The position numbers and the translations under genes are program-made. The notes under the pieces were generated by a model that saw only the letters and a list, made by a program, of their open reading frames with translations, was not told where the DNA came from and searched no databases. Shown here in pieces: positions 1-5,191 of a DNA stretch of 15,381 nt (within the stretch, counting starts at the first letter, position 1; the number at the start of each line of letters is the position of its first letter). The DNA is from CAYMDS01 sp964576705 (lineage in GTDB: Bacteria; Patescibacteriota; Microgenomatia; Levybacterales; UBA12049), in NCBI GenBank assembly GCA_964576705.1, contig CAZNVI010000027.1:1-15381 (forward strand), in the 5' to 3' direction.

Positions 1-51
1 TCGACCGCGTGGTCTACAGCCACGAGCAATTGCCGCTATGCGAACCCAGCG
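1..51 (-). tRNA. tRNA-Tyr (GUA anticodon), 5' part, cut by window edge
   Basis: Read on the minus strand, the sequence gives the 5' acceptor strand CGCTGGG (51-45), TT at positions 8-9, a short 3-bp D stem (GCA/TGC) typical of class II tRNAs, and a perfect 5-bp anticodon stem CGTGG/CCACG around loop CTGTAGA. The anticodon GTA lies at 17-15. The start of the variable arm is at the window edge; the T arm and 3' acceptor strand are outside. An extended -10 box (TGT followed by TATAGT) lies upstream at 91-86 on the minus strand, so it could have its own promoter or be co-transcribed with the tRNA-Thr gene 76 bases upstream. Confidence 0.85.
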
Positions 52-127
52 ATTTGACTAAAACTAAATACTAAAAACATTAACCACTATAACACAAAGT
101 TTTTGGTTTTGTGTTTTAAGTTATTTG

Positions 128-199
128 AGCCTTCTGTCGGATTTGAACCGACGACCTGCTGTTTACAAAACAGCTGCTCTACCACTGAGCTAAGAAGGC
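128..199 (-). tRNA. tRNA-Thr (UGU anticodon)
   Basis: A complete 72-nt cloverleaf on the minus strand. The acceptor stem GCCTTCT (199-193) pairs with AGAAGGC (135-129). The D arm is GCTC...GAGC, the anticodon stem GCTGT/ACAGC encloses loop TTTGTAA with anticodon TGT, and the T arm holds GGTTCAAATC. The discriminator position is T, and the 3' CCA is not encoded (CAA follows), so it must be added after transcription. A good extended -10 promoter sits just upstream. Confidence 0.95.
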
Positions 200-216
200 A
201 AATGTGCGTATTCGTA

Positions 217-245
217 ATTTTACCAGAGTAAATAAATACGGGCAA
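217..245 (-). promoter_or_regulatory. Promoter for tRNA-Thr
   Basis: On the minus strand: TTGCCC (245-240), a 17-bp spacer, then TAAAAT (222-217) directly preceded by TGG, an extended -10. The predicted start near 210 lies about 11 bases before the mature tRNA 5' end. Confidence 0.6.
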
Positions 246-293
246 GCCACAATTAAGTCGATAAGCGGAACTAGTCATAAAAACATCCTATAG

Positions 294-323
294 TTGACAA
301 ATCTTCTCTATTTCTGGTAAACT
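294..323 (+). promoter_or_regulatory. Promoter of the 88-aa / SPFH operon
   Basis: Perfect TTGACA (294-299), an 18-bp spacer, and TAAACT (318-323) preceded by TGG (extended -10). Transcription would start near 330, giving a leader of about 210 nt before the GTG start codon at 539. Such a long leader is out of keeping with the rest of the window. Confidence 0.6.
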
Positions 324-425
324 TACGCCTGATAAGTCTTTGAATTAGTCCGGATTGCCGCACTAATATTCGGAGCTTATAGTTTTTAGCACTTTGATAA
401 CTTAACTTAGTAATACACCTTCGTA

Positions 426-479
426 ATTGGTTGTGGAATTATGCTCTTAGTTTTTAAGAGCTGTGATTCCGCAGCCAAT
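426..479 (+). promoter_or_regulatory. Long leader hairpin with a possible competing pairing
   Basis: The bases 426-439 pair with 466-479 over 14 bp (two G-U). After a 3x4 internal loop, 443-449 pair with 455-461 around a 5-nt loop. No T-run follows, so this is not an ordinary terminator. The 3' arm (467-477) can instead pair with 518-528, an 11-bp match with one G-U just before the start of the 88-aa gene. The two pairings exclude each other, as in a translational switch. Hairpin certain by inspection; function is inference. Confidence 0.5.
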
Positions 480-490
480 AAATACAAAAC

Positions 491-499
491 GGAGGTGAT
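491..499 (+). promoter_or_regulatory. Full-length Shine-Dalgarno site with no ordinary start codon behind it
   Basis: GGAGGTGAT matches the complement of the canonical 16S 3' tail over nine bases, the strongest such site in the window. ATG at 498 overlaps it and opens only a 4-codon frame. The best-placed codon is ATT at 503-505, which is in frame with the 88-aa gene and would add 12 residues. A second frame (ATG 517) gives a 6-codon peptide ending at 537, one base before the GTG at 539. Confidence 0.45.
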
Positions 500-538
500 G
501 GAATTTTATTAACCAAATGGCTGTGGAAAGGAAATAAC

Positions 539-805
539 GTGAAAGGAAAGCAAGAATCCCCCTCTGGGGGTCCGCGAATCCCGCGATGGATGATTATCGC
601 CGGGATTGCGGTTATTCTAGCGTTGCTTCTGCTGAATCCAGCAGGGCGTTCGCTCGTCATCTTTCTCCTCCCGCTCGGGCGGGGGATTGATGACTTCGCT
701 GTGTTGGCGCTTCTGGTAATAGGCGGAATTATTGCCGCCCCGAAGCTTCCTGGCCTTGCAGCTAGGATTTATCGTTGGATTTACTCAGACGACGAGGGGA
801 ATTGA
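539..805 (+). CDS. Small two-helix membrane protein of unknown function (88 aa)
   Basis: I do not recognise a family. The protein starts with a basic, Pro/Gly-rich stretch (residues 1-16), followed by two hydrophobic segments at roughly 17-37 (WMIIAGIAVILALLLL) and 50-70 (FAVLALLVIGGIIAAP), and ends with a short acidic tail. The GTG start at 539 has AAAGGA about 7 bases upstream; initiation at ATT 503 behind the strong Shine-Dalgarno at 491-499 is an alternative. The stop (TGA, 803-805) is one base before the ATG of the SPFH gene, so the two are almost certainly translated together, and the product may be its membrane partner. GC-rich codon use like that of the SPFH gene and unlike the rest of the window. 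Confidence 0.7.
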   Translation: MKGKQESPSGGPRIPRWMIIAGIAVILALLLLNPAGRSLVIFLLPLGRGIDDFAVLALLVIGGIIAAPKLPGLAARIYRWIYSDDEGN

Positions 806-806
806 C

Positions 807-1706
807 ATGAAGAAGAAACTTTTTGGTTTGTTGATCTTGACAAGTCTATTCTTGACCGCCTGTTTCTGGCGGCAGGAAGTTCAGACCTCGCAGGTCGGCC
901 TTGAACTCAGCGACGGAGTTTCCGTCTCAGCGGTTCATGGGTCAGGCCGTTACTCCAGCGGTAGCTGGTATGCCCAGTTGGCCGTGATCGACGTGTCGAA
1001 TAAGACCGTTGATTGGCTCGATACATCGCTGGTGACCAGCGACAAGCAGCCGATCACCCTCAAGATCACGATGAACTATGCCCGGTGTCGTGCGGAGGAC
1101 AAGGTCCGCAACCTGTTCAACGATTATCGCGTCGAAGCCTTCGATGACGTGGCGTTAGAGCGGCTGGCCTTGAGTCCCGTTCCGTCCGTGGCAAAGTCCA
1201 TTACCACCGAGTACAGTTTGGACCAGATGTTGGGCATCGCGGAAGGCGATGAGGCGGTCGGCCGGCAAGTGGTTGAATCGGCTTTGTCGACTCGGCTCGA
1301 GCCGGAGTTGCAGAAGCTAAACATCTGCCTGACCAACGTCCGTATTTCCGACATTGACCCCGGTGAGGCTTATCTGGCCTCTTTGGGCGAGAAGGCCCAG
1401 GCCCAGATCCAGCGCGAGATCGCGATCGAGCAGACTCAGACGTTGGTTCAACAGCTTGAGGCCGAAAAGGCCCAGACGGACATCAATATCGAGCAGGCCC
1501 GGCGTGAGAACCTCGTCAATGAGGAACTCGCCAAGGCCTACGAGCTGAATCCGTCGTTGGTTGAGATTCGCAAGCTGGAGCTTCTCTCCACCGTTCTGAA
1601 TGACCAGGACTTGGTCATCTACGTGCCGGAAGGTACGGACATCAGCACGGTGCTCCTCGGCCAGCCCAACGGCGGCCTGGTGCCTGTTCCCAGCTCGGGC
1701 GAGTAG
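807..1706 (+). CDS. SPFH/band-7 domain lipoprotein (299 aa)
   Basis: Residues 1-18 form a lipoprotein signal peptide (KKK, hydrophobic core) ending in the lipobox LTAC, with Cys19 as the lipidation site. An SPFH/prohibitin-like domain covers roughly 25-200, with phrases such as QPITLKITMNYARC and a segment ending NVRISDIDPGEAYLASL. A charged, Gln/Glu-rich coiled coil runs about 200-255, followed by NPSLVEIRKLE and a short Pro/Gly tail. Family members assemble oligomeric membrane scaffolds, often with proteases or surface structures. The ATG at 807 is chosen because it gives an intact signal peptide and has GAGGGG upstream; the longer frame from 732 overlaps the upstream gene. GC content is about 58% in sampled lines against 25-43% elsewhere, which points to recent acquisition. 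A strong terminator follows. Confidence 0.8.
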   Translation: MKKKLFGLLILTSLFLTACFWRQEVQTSQVGLELSDGVSVSAVHGSGRYSSGSWYAQLAVIDVSNKTVDWLDTSLVTSDKQPITLKITMNYARCRAEDKVRNLFNDYRVEAFDDVALERLALSPVPSVAKSITTEYSLDQMLGIAEGDEAVGRQVVESALSTRLEPELQKLNICLTNVRISDIDPGEAYLASLGEKAQAQIQREIAIEQTQTLVQQLEAEKAQTDINIEQARRENLVNEELAKAYELNPSLVEIRKLELLSTVLNDQDLVIYVPEGTDISTVLLGQPNGGLVPVPSSGE

Positions 1707-1734
1707 CCCGTTTTACTAAGTTGAGTGTAGTGTG

Positions 1735-1771
1735 AAGACCGGAGTCAGTGATCCTGAATCCGGTCTTTTTT
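1735..1771 (+). terminator. Rho-independent terminator of the SPFH operon
   Basis: The stem AAGACCGGA / TCCGGTCTT (1735-1743 with 1759-1767) encloses a second short pairing TCAG/CTGA and is followed by a T-run to 1771. It lies 29 bases after the SPFH stop codon. Confidence 0.9.
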
Positions 1772-1799
1772 GTGGAAAAGGGAGTTAGTTATTTAAAAC

Positions 1800-1832
1800 A
1801 AAAAACCATCTGCCTTGGGGAGATGGTTTTTT
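1800..1832. terminator. Bidirectional terminator, probably ending the minus-strand ncRNA
   Basis: A perfect 12-bp stem, 1800-1811 (AAAAAACCATCT) with 1821-1832 (AGATGGTTTTTT), around a 9-nt loop. It has A-runs and T-runs on both sides and so works in both directions. On the minus strand it follows the 3' end of the predicted ncRNA after two or three bases; on the plus strand it backs up the SPFH terminator. Confidence 0.85.
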
Positions 1833-1834
1833 AA

Positions 1835-2009
1835 ACTCTTTAATACCGAGCGGGAAAGCTTTTTCTCCCTGAGTGTAAAATTAGGGAGGATATTTATCCC
1901 GCCACGGCGGAATAAATCTCTCCTTGTTGCCCGCAAATCTTGCGGACTACCTCAAAGAAATGTTTTTGTAGAGAAAAAATAAATACTTTCCTATCTTGTA
2001 TCAAAGAGC
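1835..2009 (-). ncRNA. Stand-alone structured RNA with 6S-like architecture (~175 nt)
   Basis: No reading frame of note lies here, yet the segment has a consensus promoter and a terminator on the minus strand. The RNA ends pair: 2008-1998 with 1836-1846, 11 bp with one G-U. Moving inward, GGAAAG (1991-1986) pairs with CTTTCC (1858-1853) and TTTTTTCTC (1979-1971) with GAGAAAAAG (1867-1859). Next come a large asymmetric central bubble holding a small hairpin (1945-1931, CCGCAA/TTGCGG) and an apical stem-loop (1923-1906 with 1903-1885). Closing stem, central bubble and terminal hairpin at 175 nt match 6S RNA, the RNA-polymerase-binding promoter mimic. SRP RNA, RNase P RNA and tmRNA signatures are absent. 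The transcript itself I rate highly likely; the 6S identity is inference. Confidence 0.6.
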
Positions 2010-2015
2010 GACTAT

Positions 2016-2044
2016 AGTATATTTCCACTAATTTAATTGGTCAA
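2016..2044 (-). promoter_or_regulatory. Promoter of the 6S-like RNA
   Basis: Minus strand: TTGACC (2044-2039), exactly 17 bp, then TATACT (2021-2016). The start is predicted at G2009, the base at which the closing stem of the RNA begins (G2009 can pair with the U from 1835). Confidence 0.75.
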
Positions 2045-2097
2045 GGGGTATAGTATTTAGTCGGAAAAAATGCGGTTATATTATTTGCTCACTTTGT

Positions 2098-2134
2098 AAA
2101 AAAAAGCTTGGCTTTGCTTTGAAAGCTAAGCTTT
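2098..2134 (-). terminator. Terminator of the M50 gene, built from the AAAGCTAAGCTTT palindrome
   Basis: The arms 2103-2115 and 2122-2134 (AAAGCTAAGCTTT) form a 13-bp stem with one G-U and a 6-nt loop. On the minus strand a run of eight T follows (2105-2098). It lies six bases past the M50 stop codon. The same palindrome marks the ends and the interior of the RAYT element near 12 kb. Confidence 0.8.
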
Positions 2135-2139
2135 AAATA

Positions 2140-2772
2140 TCAGAAACCGAGGAGAGAAAGGACAGTGTTATGGATTTGAGATAAAAGGGATTGAAGCGAG
2201 AAGGGTCCGATAGGGAAGAAGAGAAGGAAAAGTAAGATAAATGTACCGAATTCACCTATAGCTAAGTATGTCCTGGCTTCCTTTTCGGGTAAAATCGCAG
2301 CAAAAATTTTCGATCCGTCAAGTGGAGGAATGGGTAGTAAATTAAAAACAGCAAGCCAAATATTAAGATCCATTATGATTCTTAAAATAAGATAAAGTGT
2401 ATTAATGCTACTATTAAGATTGAATAAATGAATAGTTATTGCCGTGAAAACAGCAATTAATATATTAGTAAGCGGGCCTGCGAGAGATACTATCGCTAGG
2501 TCTTTTCTGCCATCTTTTAAGTTAAAAGGATCCACTGGTACTGGTTTCGCTCCGCCGAAAGCGAACGTACCGCCTGAGGAGATTAATAAAATAAGTGGTA
2601 GGATTATGGACATATAAGGATCGATATGTTTTAGCGGGTTTAATTTCAATCTTCCTGAAAGCCTGGCCGTAGGATCACCCAGTTTATCAGCCACATAGCC
2701 GTGGGCTATCTCATGTAAAATGGCTGAAAAAAGAAGGACTATTAGTGAAAAGATGATGATGAAAAGATCCAT
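2140..2772 (-). CDS. Site-2 protease family (M50) intramembrane zinc metalloprotease
   Basis: A 210-aa multi-pass membrane protein. The zinc-binding HEIAH motif lies at residues 20-24 in the first membrane helix, and the third ligand Asp is in NLLPIPPLDG (144-153). Both are the hallmarks of S2P/M50 proteases, which cut membrane-embedded substrates such as anti-sigma factors. The central part has the typical FGGAKPVPV loop (72-80). There is no PDZ domain, so it is a minimal member. It is divergent from rpmB and stands alone as a transcription unit with its own terminator at 2098-2134. The substrate cannot be told from context. TGA stop; reading through it would give no sensible extension, which supports the standard code. 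Confidence 0.9.
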   Translation of the reverse strand: MDLFIIIFSLIVLLFSAILHEIAHGYVADKLGDPTARLSGRLKLNPLKHIDPYMSIILPLILLISSGGTFAFGGAKPVPVDPFNLKDGRKDLAIVSLAGPLTNILIAVFTAITIHLFNLNSSINTLYLILRIIMDLNIWLAVFNLLPIPPLDGSKIFAAILPEKEARTYLAIGEFGTFILLFLLFFPIGPFSLQSLLSQIHNTVLSLLGF

Positions 2773-2790
2773 ATACTGTTGTATTTCAAA

Positions 2791-2862
2791 GATAAATCTC
2801 TACTAATTTCAATTAGTTTCTAGATATTTATAGAGATTAATGGAGATTGATCGAGACTAACT
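2791..2862. repeat. Inverted array of six 10-bp units between M50 protease and rpmB
   Basis: On the plus strand three head-to-tail units stand at 2833-2862: GAGATTAATG, GAGATTGATC, GAGACTAACT. On the minus strand three related units stand at 2820-2791: GAAACTAATT, GAAATTAGTA, GAGATTTATC. A 12-bp AT spacer separates the two arms. The 10-bp period puts every unit on the same face of the helix. It could be an operator for divergent genes or a degenerate mobile or hairpin repeat. Confidence 0.6.
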
Positions 2863-2883
2863 GTTTATCGCTCGATTTTCACC

Positions 2884-2912
2884 TTGAGATATATCTAGGT
2901 TTGTGTTATAGT
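2884..2912 (+). promoter_or_regulatory. Promoter of rpmB
   Basis: TTGAGA (2884-2889), a 17-bp spacer, and TATAGT (2907-2912) preceded by TGT (extended -10). The predicted start near 2919 leaves a ~19-nt leader containing AAGGAG (2924-2929), a normal Shine-Dalgarno. Confidence 0.75.
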
Positions 2913-2937
2913 ATAGCGTACTTAAGGAGCAAATTCT

Positions 2938-3174
2938 ATGGGAATGAAATGCGCAAATTGCGGTAAAGGTTCGATGTATGGACATAACGTGTCTCATGCC
3001 AAAAACCGTACCAAAAAGAAATTTAAGCCTAATTTACATTCGACCAGAGTCGTTTTAAATGGTACAGCTAGTCGTGTAAGACTTTGTACTAAGTGTTTGA
3101 GGATGTATAAGAAGTCTATAGTGCAGTCAAAGATCGCCCTCCCATCCGCTGAAGTTTCCGCAGCCACAATATAA
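2938..3174 (+). CDS. rpmB: Ribosomal protein bL28
   Basis: A 78-aa basic protein of the large ribosomal subunit. It matches bL28 along its length: the N-terminal CANCGKG, then GHNVSHAKNRTKKKFKPNL, and a C-terminal RVRLCTKCLRMYKK. The two CxxC pairs (CANC at 5-8, CTKC near 53-56) show the zinc-binding form of L28. The ATG at 2938 has AAGGAG eight bases upstream, one of the few clear Shine-Dalgarno sites in the AT-rich part of the window. Single-gene unit; downstream it converges on fmt, with a palindrome doublet in the 46-bp gap. Confidence 0.97.
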   Translation: MGMKCANCGKGSMYGHNVSHAKNRTKKKFKPNLHSTRVVLNGTASRVRLCTKCLRMYKKSIVQSKIALPSAEVSAATI

Positions 3175-3185
3175 TTGTAAGTATT

Positions 3186-3215
3186 TCAGCCATAGGCTGA
3201 TCCGCCTTTGGCGGA
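3186..3215. repeat. Palindrome doublet between convergent rpmB and fmt
   Basis: Two adjacent perfect hairpins: TCAGCC-ATA-GGCTGA (3186-3200) and TCCGCC-TTT-GGCGGA (3201-3215). No T-run follows on either strand, so neither is a classic terminator, but they may protect mRNA 3' ends. The second belongs to the CCGCC/GGCGG family also seen at 4061, 1899 and, in variant form, 6146. Confidence 0.7.
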
Positions 3216-3220
3216 AAGTA

Positions 3221-4045
3221 TTAAGTATTAACTATTTTTTCTATTGTGGGTTTGAGTTCGGGGTAACCATTGTAGAAATCCTTTAAACTTACAGGTTTTT
3301 TTCCTTCAACCTGCAGTTTGTCTTCAGGAAGGAATTTAACTATTTTTTCTTGTCCATTTATTTGAATTCGGGTCCAGGCACTAGGCCAGGGATAATAAGC
3401 ATGAATCATACGCTTAATCTTTTCAGCTGATGGGGGATTATTGATGTCGAAATATCCACTTAAACGTGTAAGCTTTTCAGTAAAAGTTGCTTTTTTATGG
3501 TCTTGTTCAGTTGATGTAATCTTCGACTTTACATATTTCTCTAAGTTTTCAGAAAGTAAATCAGCTCCAAGTTTGAAAAAATTTGTATAAAGGTCATCAG
3601 ATGTGTAGTGTTTCGGTAGGGATGTCTTTCGTTGTGCGATAATATGTCCGTGATCTACCTCATTATCTAATTTAATAAGTGTAACCCCACTTGTAGAATC
3701 ACCGTTTAAAATAGCTGATTGTCCTGGAGTCGGACCGCGGTATTTAGGAAGAAGAGAAGGGTGGACGTTTACGATACCGTGAGGATAAAGATTAAGTATT
3801 TTTTTAGGAACTATAAGTCCGAAATTAGCGAGTACTGCGGTCTCTGTGATATTATCTTGCAGTGTTTTTAGTACGGATTCGTTAGACAGCGAAGACACTG
3901 AAATATATGGAATCTTGTTTTTAGCAGCATAAGATATTACAGGATCAGTAGGATTTTTTTCTGTAGTGACGATAAGGATTGGAGTCAGGATTTTTAGAAT
4001 AGGAAGAACGTATGTTGAACCCCCGTAAAAAACTGTTTTTGACAT
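3221..4045 (-). CDS. fmt: Methionyl-tRNA formyltransferase
   Basis: Transfers a formyl group from 10-formyl-tetrahydrofolate to Met-tRNAfMet in the cytoplasm. The formyltransferase fold is recognised by NVHPSLLPKYRGPTPGQSAI (93-112) and DNEVDHGHI (127-135). The catalytic triad is Asn93, His95 and Asp131. A short C-terminal OB-like domain follows (about 205-274), with YYPWPSAW matching the start of that domain. At 274 aa it is about 40 residues shorter than the usual ~315; the N-terminal glycine loop is reduced to FYGGSTY, and the tail is trimmed. No Shine-Dalgarno is visible; TATACA stands five bases before the ATG on the minus strand. The def gene lies 112 bases upstream in the same direction, the usual functional partner. 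Confidence 0.92.
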   Translation of the reverse strand: MSKTVFYGGSTYVLPILKILTPILIVTTEKNPTDPVISYAAKNKIPYISVSSLSNESVLKTLQDNITETAVLANFGLIVPKKILNLYPHGIVNVHPSLLPKYRGPTPGQSAILNGDSTSGVTLIKLDNEVDHGHIIAQRKTSLPKHYTSDDLYTNFFKLGADLLSENLEKYVKSKITSTEQDHKKATFTEKLTRLSGYFDINNPPSAEKIKRMIHAYYPWPSAWTRIQINGQEKIVKFLPEDKLQVEGKKPVSLKDFYNGYPELKPTIEKIVNT

Positions 4046-4060
4046 ACTAATGTATACGAA

Positions 4061-4076
4061 TCCGCCAATTGGCGGA
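4061..4076. repeat. GGCGG palindrome upstream of fmt
   Basis: TCCGCC-AATT-GGCGGA, a perfect 16-bp palindrome 15 bases upstream of the fmt start codon. Same core as 3201-3215 with a different loop. Confidence 0.7.
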
Positions 4077-4079
4077 AAA

Positions 4080-4159
4080 TAGTCCGAATAGATCCGAATT
4101 TTTTATAAGAAATTATTAGGATACATTAGGAATATTTAAATTAGGATGTATTAGGATCT
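4080..4159. repeat. Inverted array of 10-bp units between def and fmt
   Basis: Plus-strand units: ATTAGGATAC (4115), ATTAGGAATA (4125), ATTAGGATGT (4140), ATTAGGATCT (4150), with a 5-bp insertion between the second and third. Minus-strand units: ATTCGGATCT (4099-4090) and ATTCGGACTA (4089-4080). The two arms face each other across a 15-bp AT spacer. The last unit runs into the def stop codon. Confidence 0.6.
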
Positions 4160-4739
4160 AGATGTCCATTTCCTCAAAAACCATTTCTCCTTTTTCATCA
4201 TGTGTTGCGTTGTATAACTTTTCTTTTTGTTCCAAAACTCTTTTTGGGAATAAGACGCCATGTAAATGATCAGTTTCATGTTGGATTATAGTTGCTAAAA
4301 AACCGCTGAATGTTTTAACCTGTTTCACGCCCTTTTCGTCCATAAAAGACAATTCTACAGATGAGGCTCTGTGGACTATCCCCCAAATATCTTTAAGAGA
4401 CAGACAGCCTTCTAGCTTTACTCCGTTATTCCGTTTAGATTTTAATTTATTTTTCTTCGGTTTTTCATCATCTGAAACAGGATACTTTTCGTCACTAAGG
4501 CTTACGATTGTAGGATTTATAAAGACATATAGGGGCGATTTGGGAGATTCTTTAATTATGAAAAGTTGGAGTGATTCTCCGACTTGGGGAGCTGCTAGCC
4601 CAACACCTTCAGGATCAGTAGTATGTTCGAGAGTAAATACCATCTCTTTTATAAGATTTTTGATCTTAACGTCAACTTTATTTATTTTTTTCGCCTTTGT
4701 TGATAATACGGGATTCGGCGCTTGAACTATATCTAACAT
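4158..4739 (-). CDS. def: Peptide deformylase
   Basis: Removes the N-formyl group from nascent proteins at the ribosome exit. All three family motifs are present: GVGLAAPQVG (45-54), EGCLSL (110-115, metal ligand Cys112) and QHETDHLHG (153-161, ligands His154 and His158, catalytic Glu155). At 193 aa it is slightly long; the extra length is a very basic, probably disordered insertion of about 20 residues (roughly 88-107, rich in Lys and Asn) just before motif II. The ATG at 4739-4737 stands six bases after a perfect TATAAT, so the mRNA should start at the initiator A itself. It is followed by fmt in the same direction. Confidence 0.95.
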   Translation of the reverse strand: MLDIVQAPNPVLSTKAKKINKVDVKIKNLIKEMVFTLEHTTDPEGVGLAAPQVGESLQLFIIKESPKSPLYVFINPTIVSLSDEKYPVSDDEKPKKNKLKSKRNNGVKLEGCLSLKDIWGIVHRASSVELSFMDEKGVKQVKTFSGFLATIIQHETDHLHGVLFPKRVLEQKEKLYNATHDEKGEMVFEEMDI

Positions 4740-4745
4740 GAAGCT

Positions 4746-4751
4746 ATTATA
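4746..4751 (-). promoter_or_regulatory. Extended -10 promoter giving a leaderless def mRNA
   Basis: TATAAT (4751-4746, minus strand) preceded by TGG. The seventh base downstream is A4739, the first base of the def start codon. No convincing -35 is seen. Confidence 0.65.
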
Positions 4752-4760
4752 CCATGAGTG

Positions 4761-5165
4761 TTAAATAAACGCGTGTCCTAAGAGCCAGAAAAGTACTCCT
4801 CCTAAGCCCCAAAGGGGGATTGATAATATGCTTGTGTATCCATTAAGTGAATACCTGTGATATGTCCACAGTCTTTGGCCGACTATCTGGTGATATGAGT
4901 AGCCGACAAGCCATTCAAGAAATGTTCCTGCTAAAGAAAAAATAATAAAAATATGTAATAAGGGAATATCCAGCTTCATACTAAAAAGCCAGATTATAGA
5001 GAAAGGGGAAATCATTAAAAATAAATATCTAATTAATGAAAAATGTACTTTTCGAAGGGTTTTGTGAGTGAGAATACTATATATTCGTGATGCTACTACT
5101 TCTAAAACCACCCCAACTGCGATCATTAGTATAAAAATTAGAACGTTTTTAATTTCGGGAGTCAT
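4761..5165 (-). CDS. Small four-helix membrane protein, resembles PF06541 (CmpB-like)
   Basis: A 134-aa protein with hydrophobic segments at about 8-25, 43-63, 70-90 and 112-132. The second half (FLEWLVG, then GQRLWTYHRYSLNGYTSI, then PLWGLGGVLFW) follows the pattern I remember for the putative ABC-transporter type IV family PF06541, namely FLE...G.RLWDYS...NLNG......WGLLG. The function of that family is not firmly established, and no ATPase partner gene is nearby, so a transporter role is unsupported here. It sits between the O-antigen ligase-like gene (26 bases upstream) and def (21 bases downstream). TATAAT stands seven bases before its ATG, so it too may be leaderless. Confidence 0.6.
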   Translation of the reverse strand: MTPEIKNVLIFILMIAVGVVLEVVASRIYSILTHKTLRKVHFSLIRYLFLMISPFSIIWLFSMKLDIPLLHIFIIFSLAGTFLEWLVGYSYHQIVGQRLWTYHRYSLNGYTSILSIPLWGLGGVLFWLLGHAFI

Positions 5166-5172
5166 AATATTG

Positions 5173-5178
5173 ATTATA
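5173..5178 (-). promoter_or_regulatory. -10 box placed for a leaderless mRNA of the small membrane protein
   Basis: TATAAT (5178-5173, minus strand), seven bases before the ATG at 5165. The -35 region is poor, so this is less secure than the def promoter. Confidence 0.45.
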
Positions 5179-5191
5179 TTAAACTAAGTCA

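Noticed and set aside
87..278. 63-aa minus-strand reading frame
   Set aside because: It runs through the tRNA-Thr gene; the phrase QQVVGSNPTEGS is the translation of tRNA sequence.
732..806. Longer start for the SPFH protein
   Set aside because: It would overlap the 88-aa gene and bury the lipoprotein signal peptide.
1800..2009. SRP RNA, RNase P RNA or tmRNA
   Set aside because: A CCAAGGCAG string in the terminator loop and GAGGTAGTCCG in the RNA recall SRP and RNase P pieces, but the rest of those signatures is absent and the length does not fit RNase P or tmRNA.
2140..2142. Alternative genetic code (UGA as Gly)
   Set aside because: UGA ends several genes at family-expected lengths, and readthrough gives no sensible sequence.
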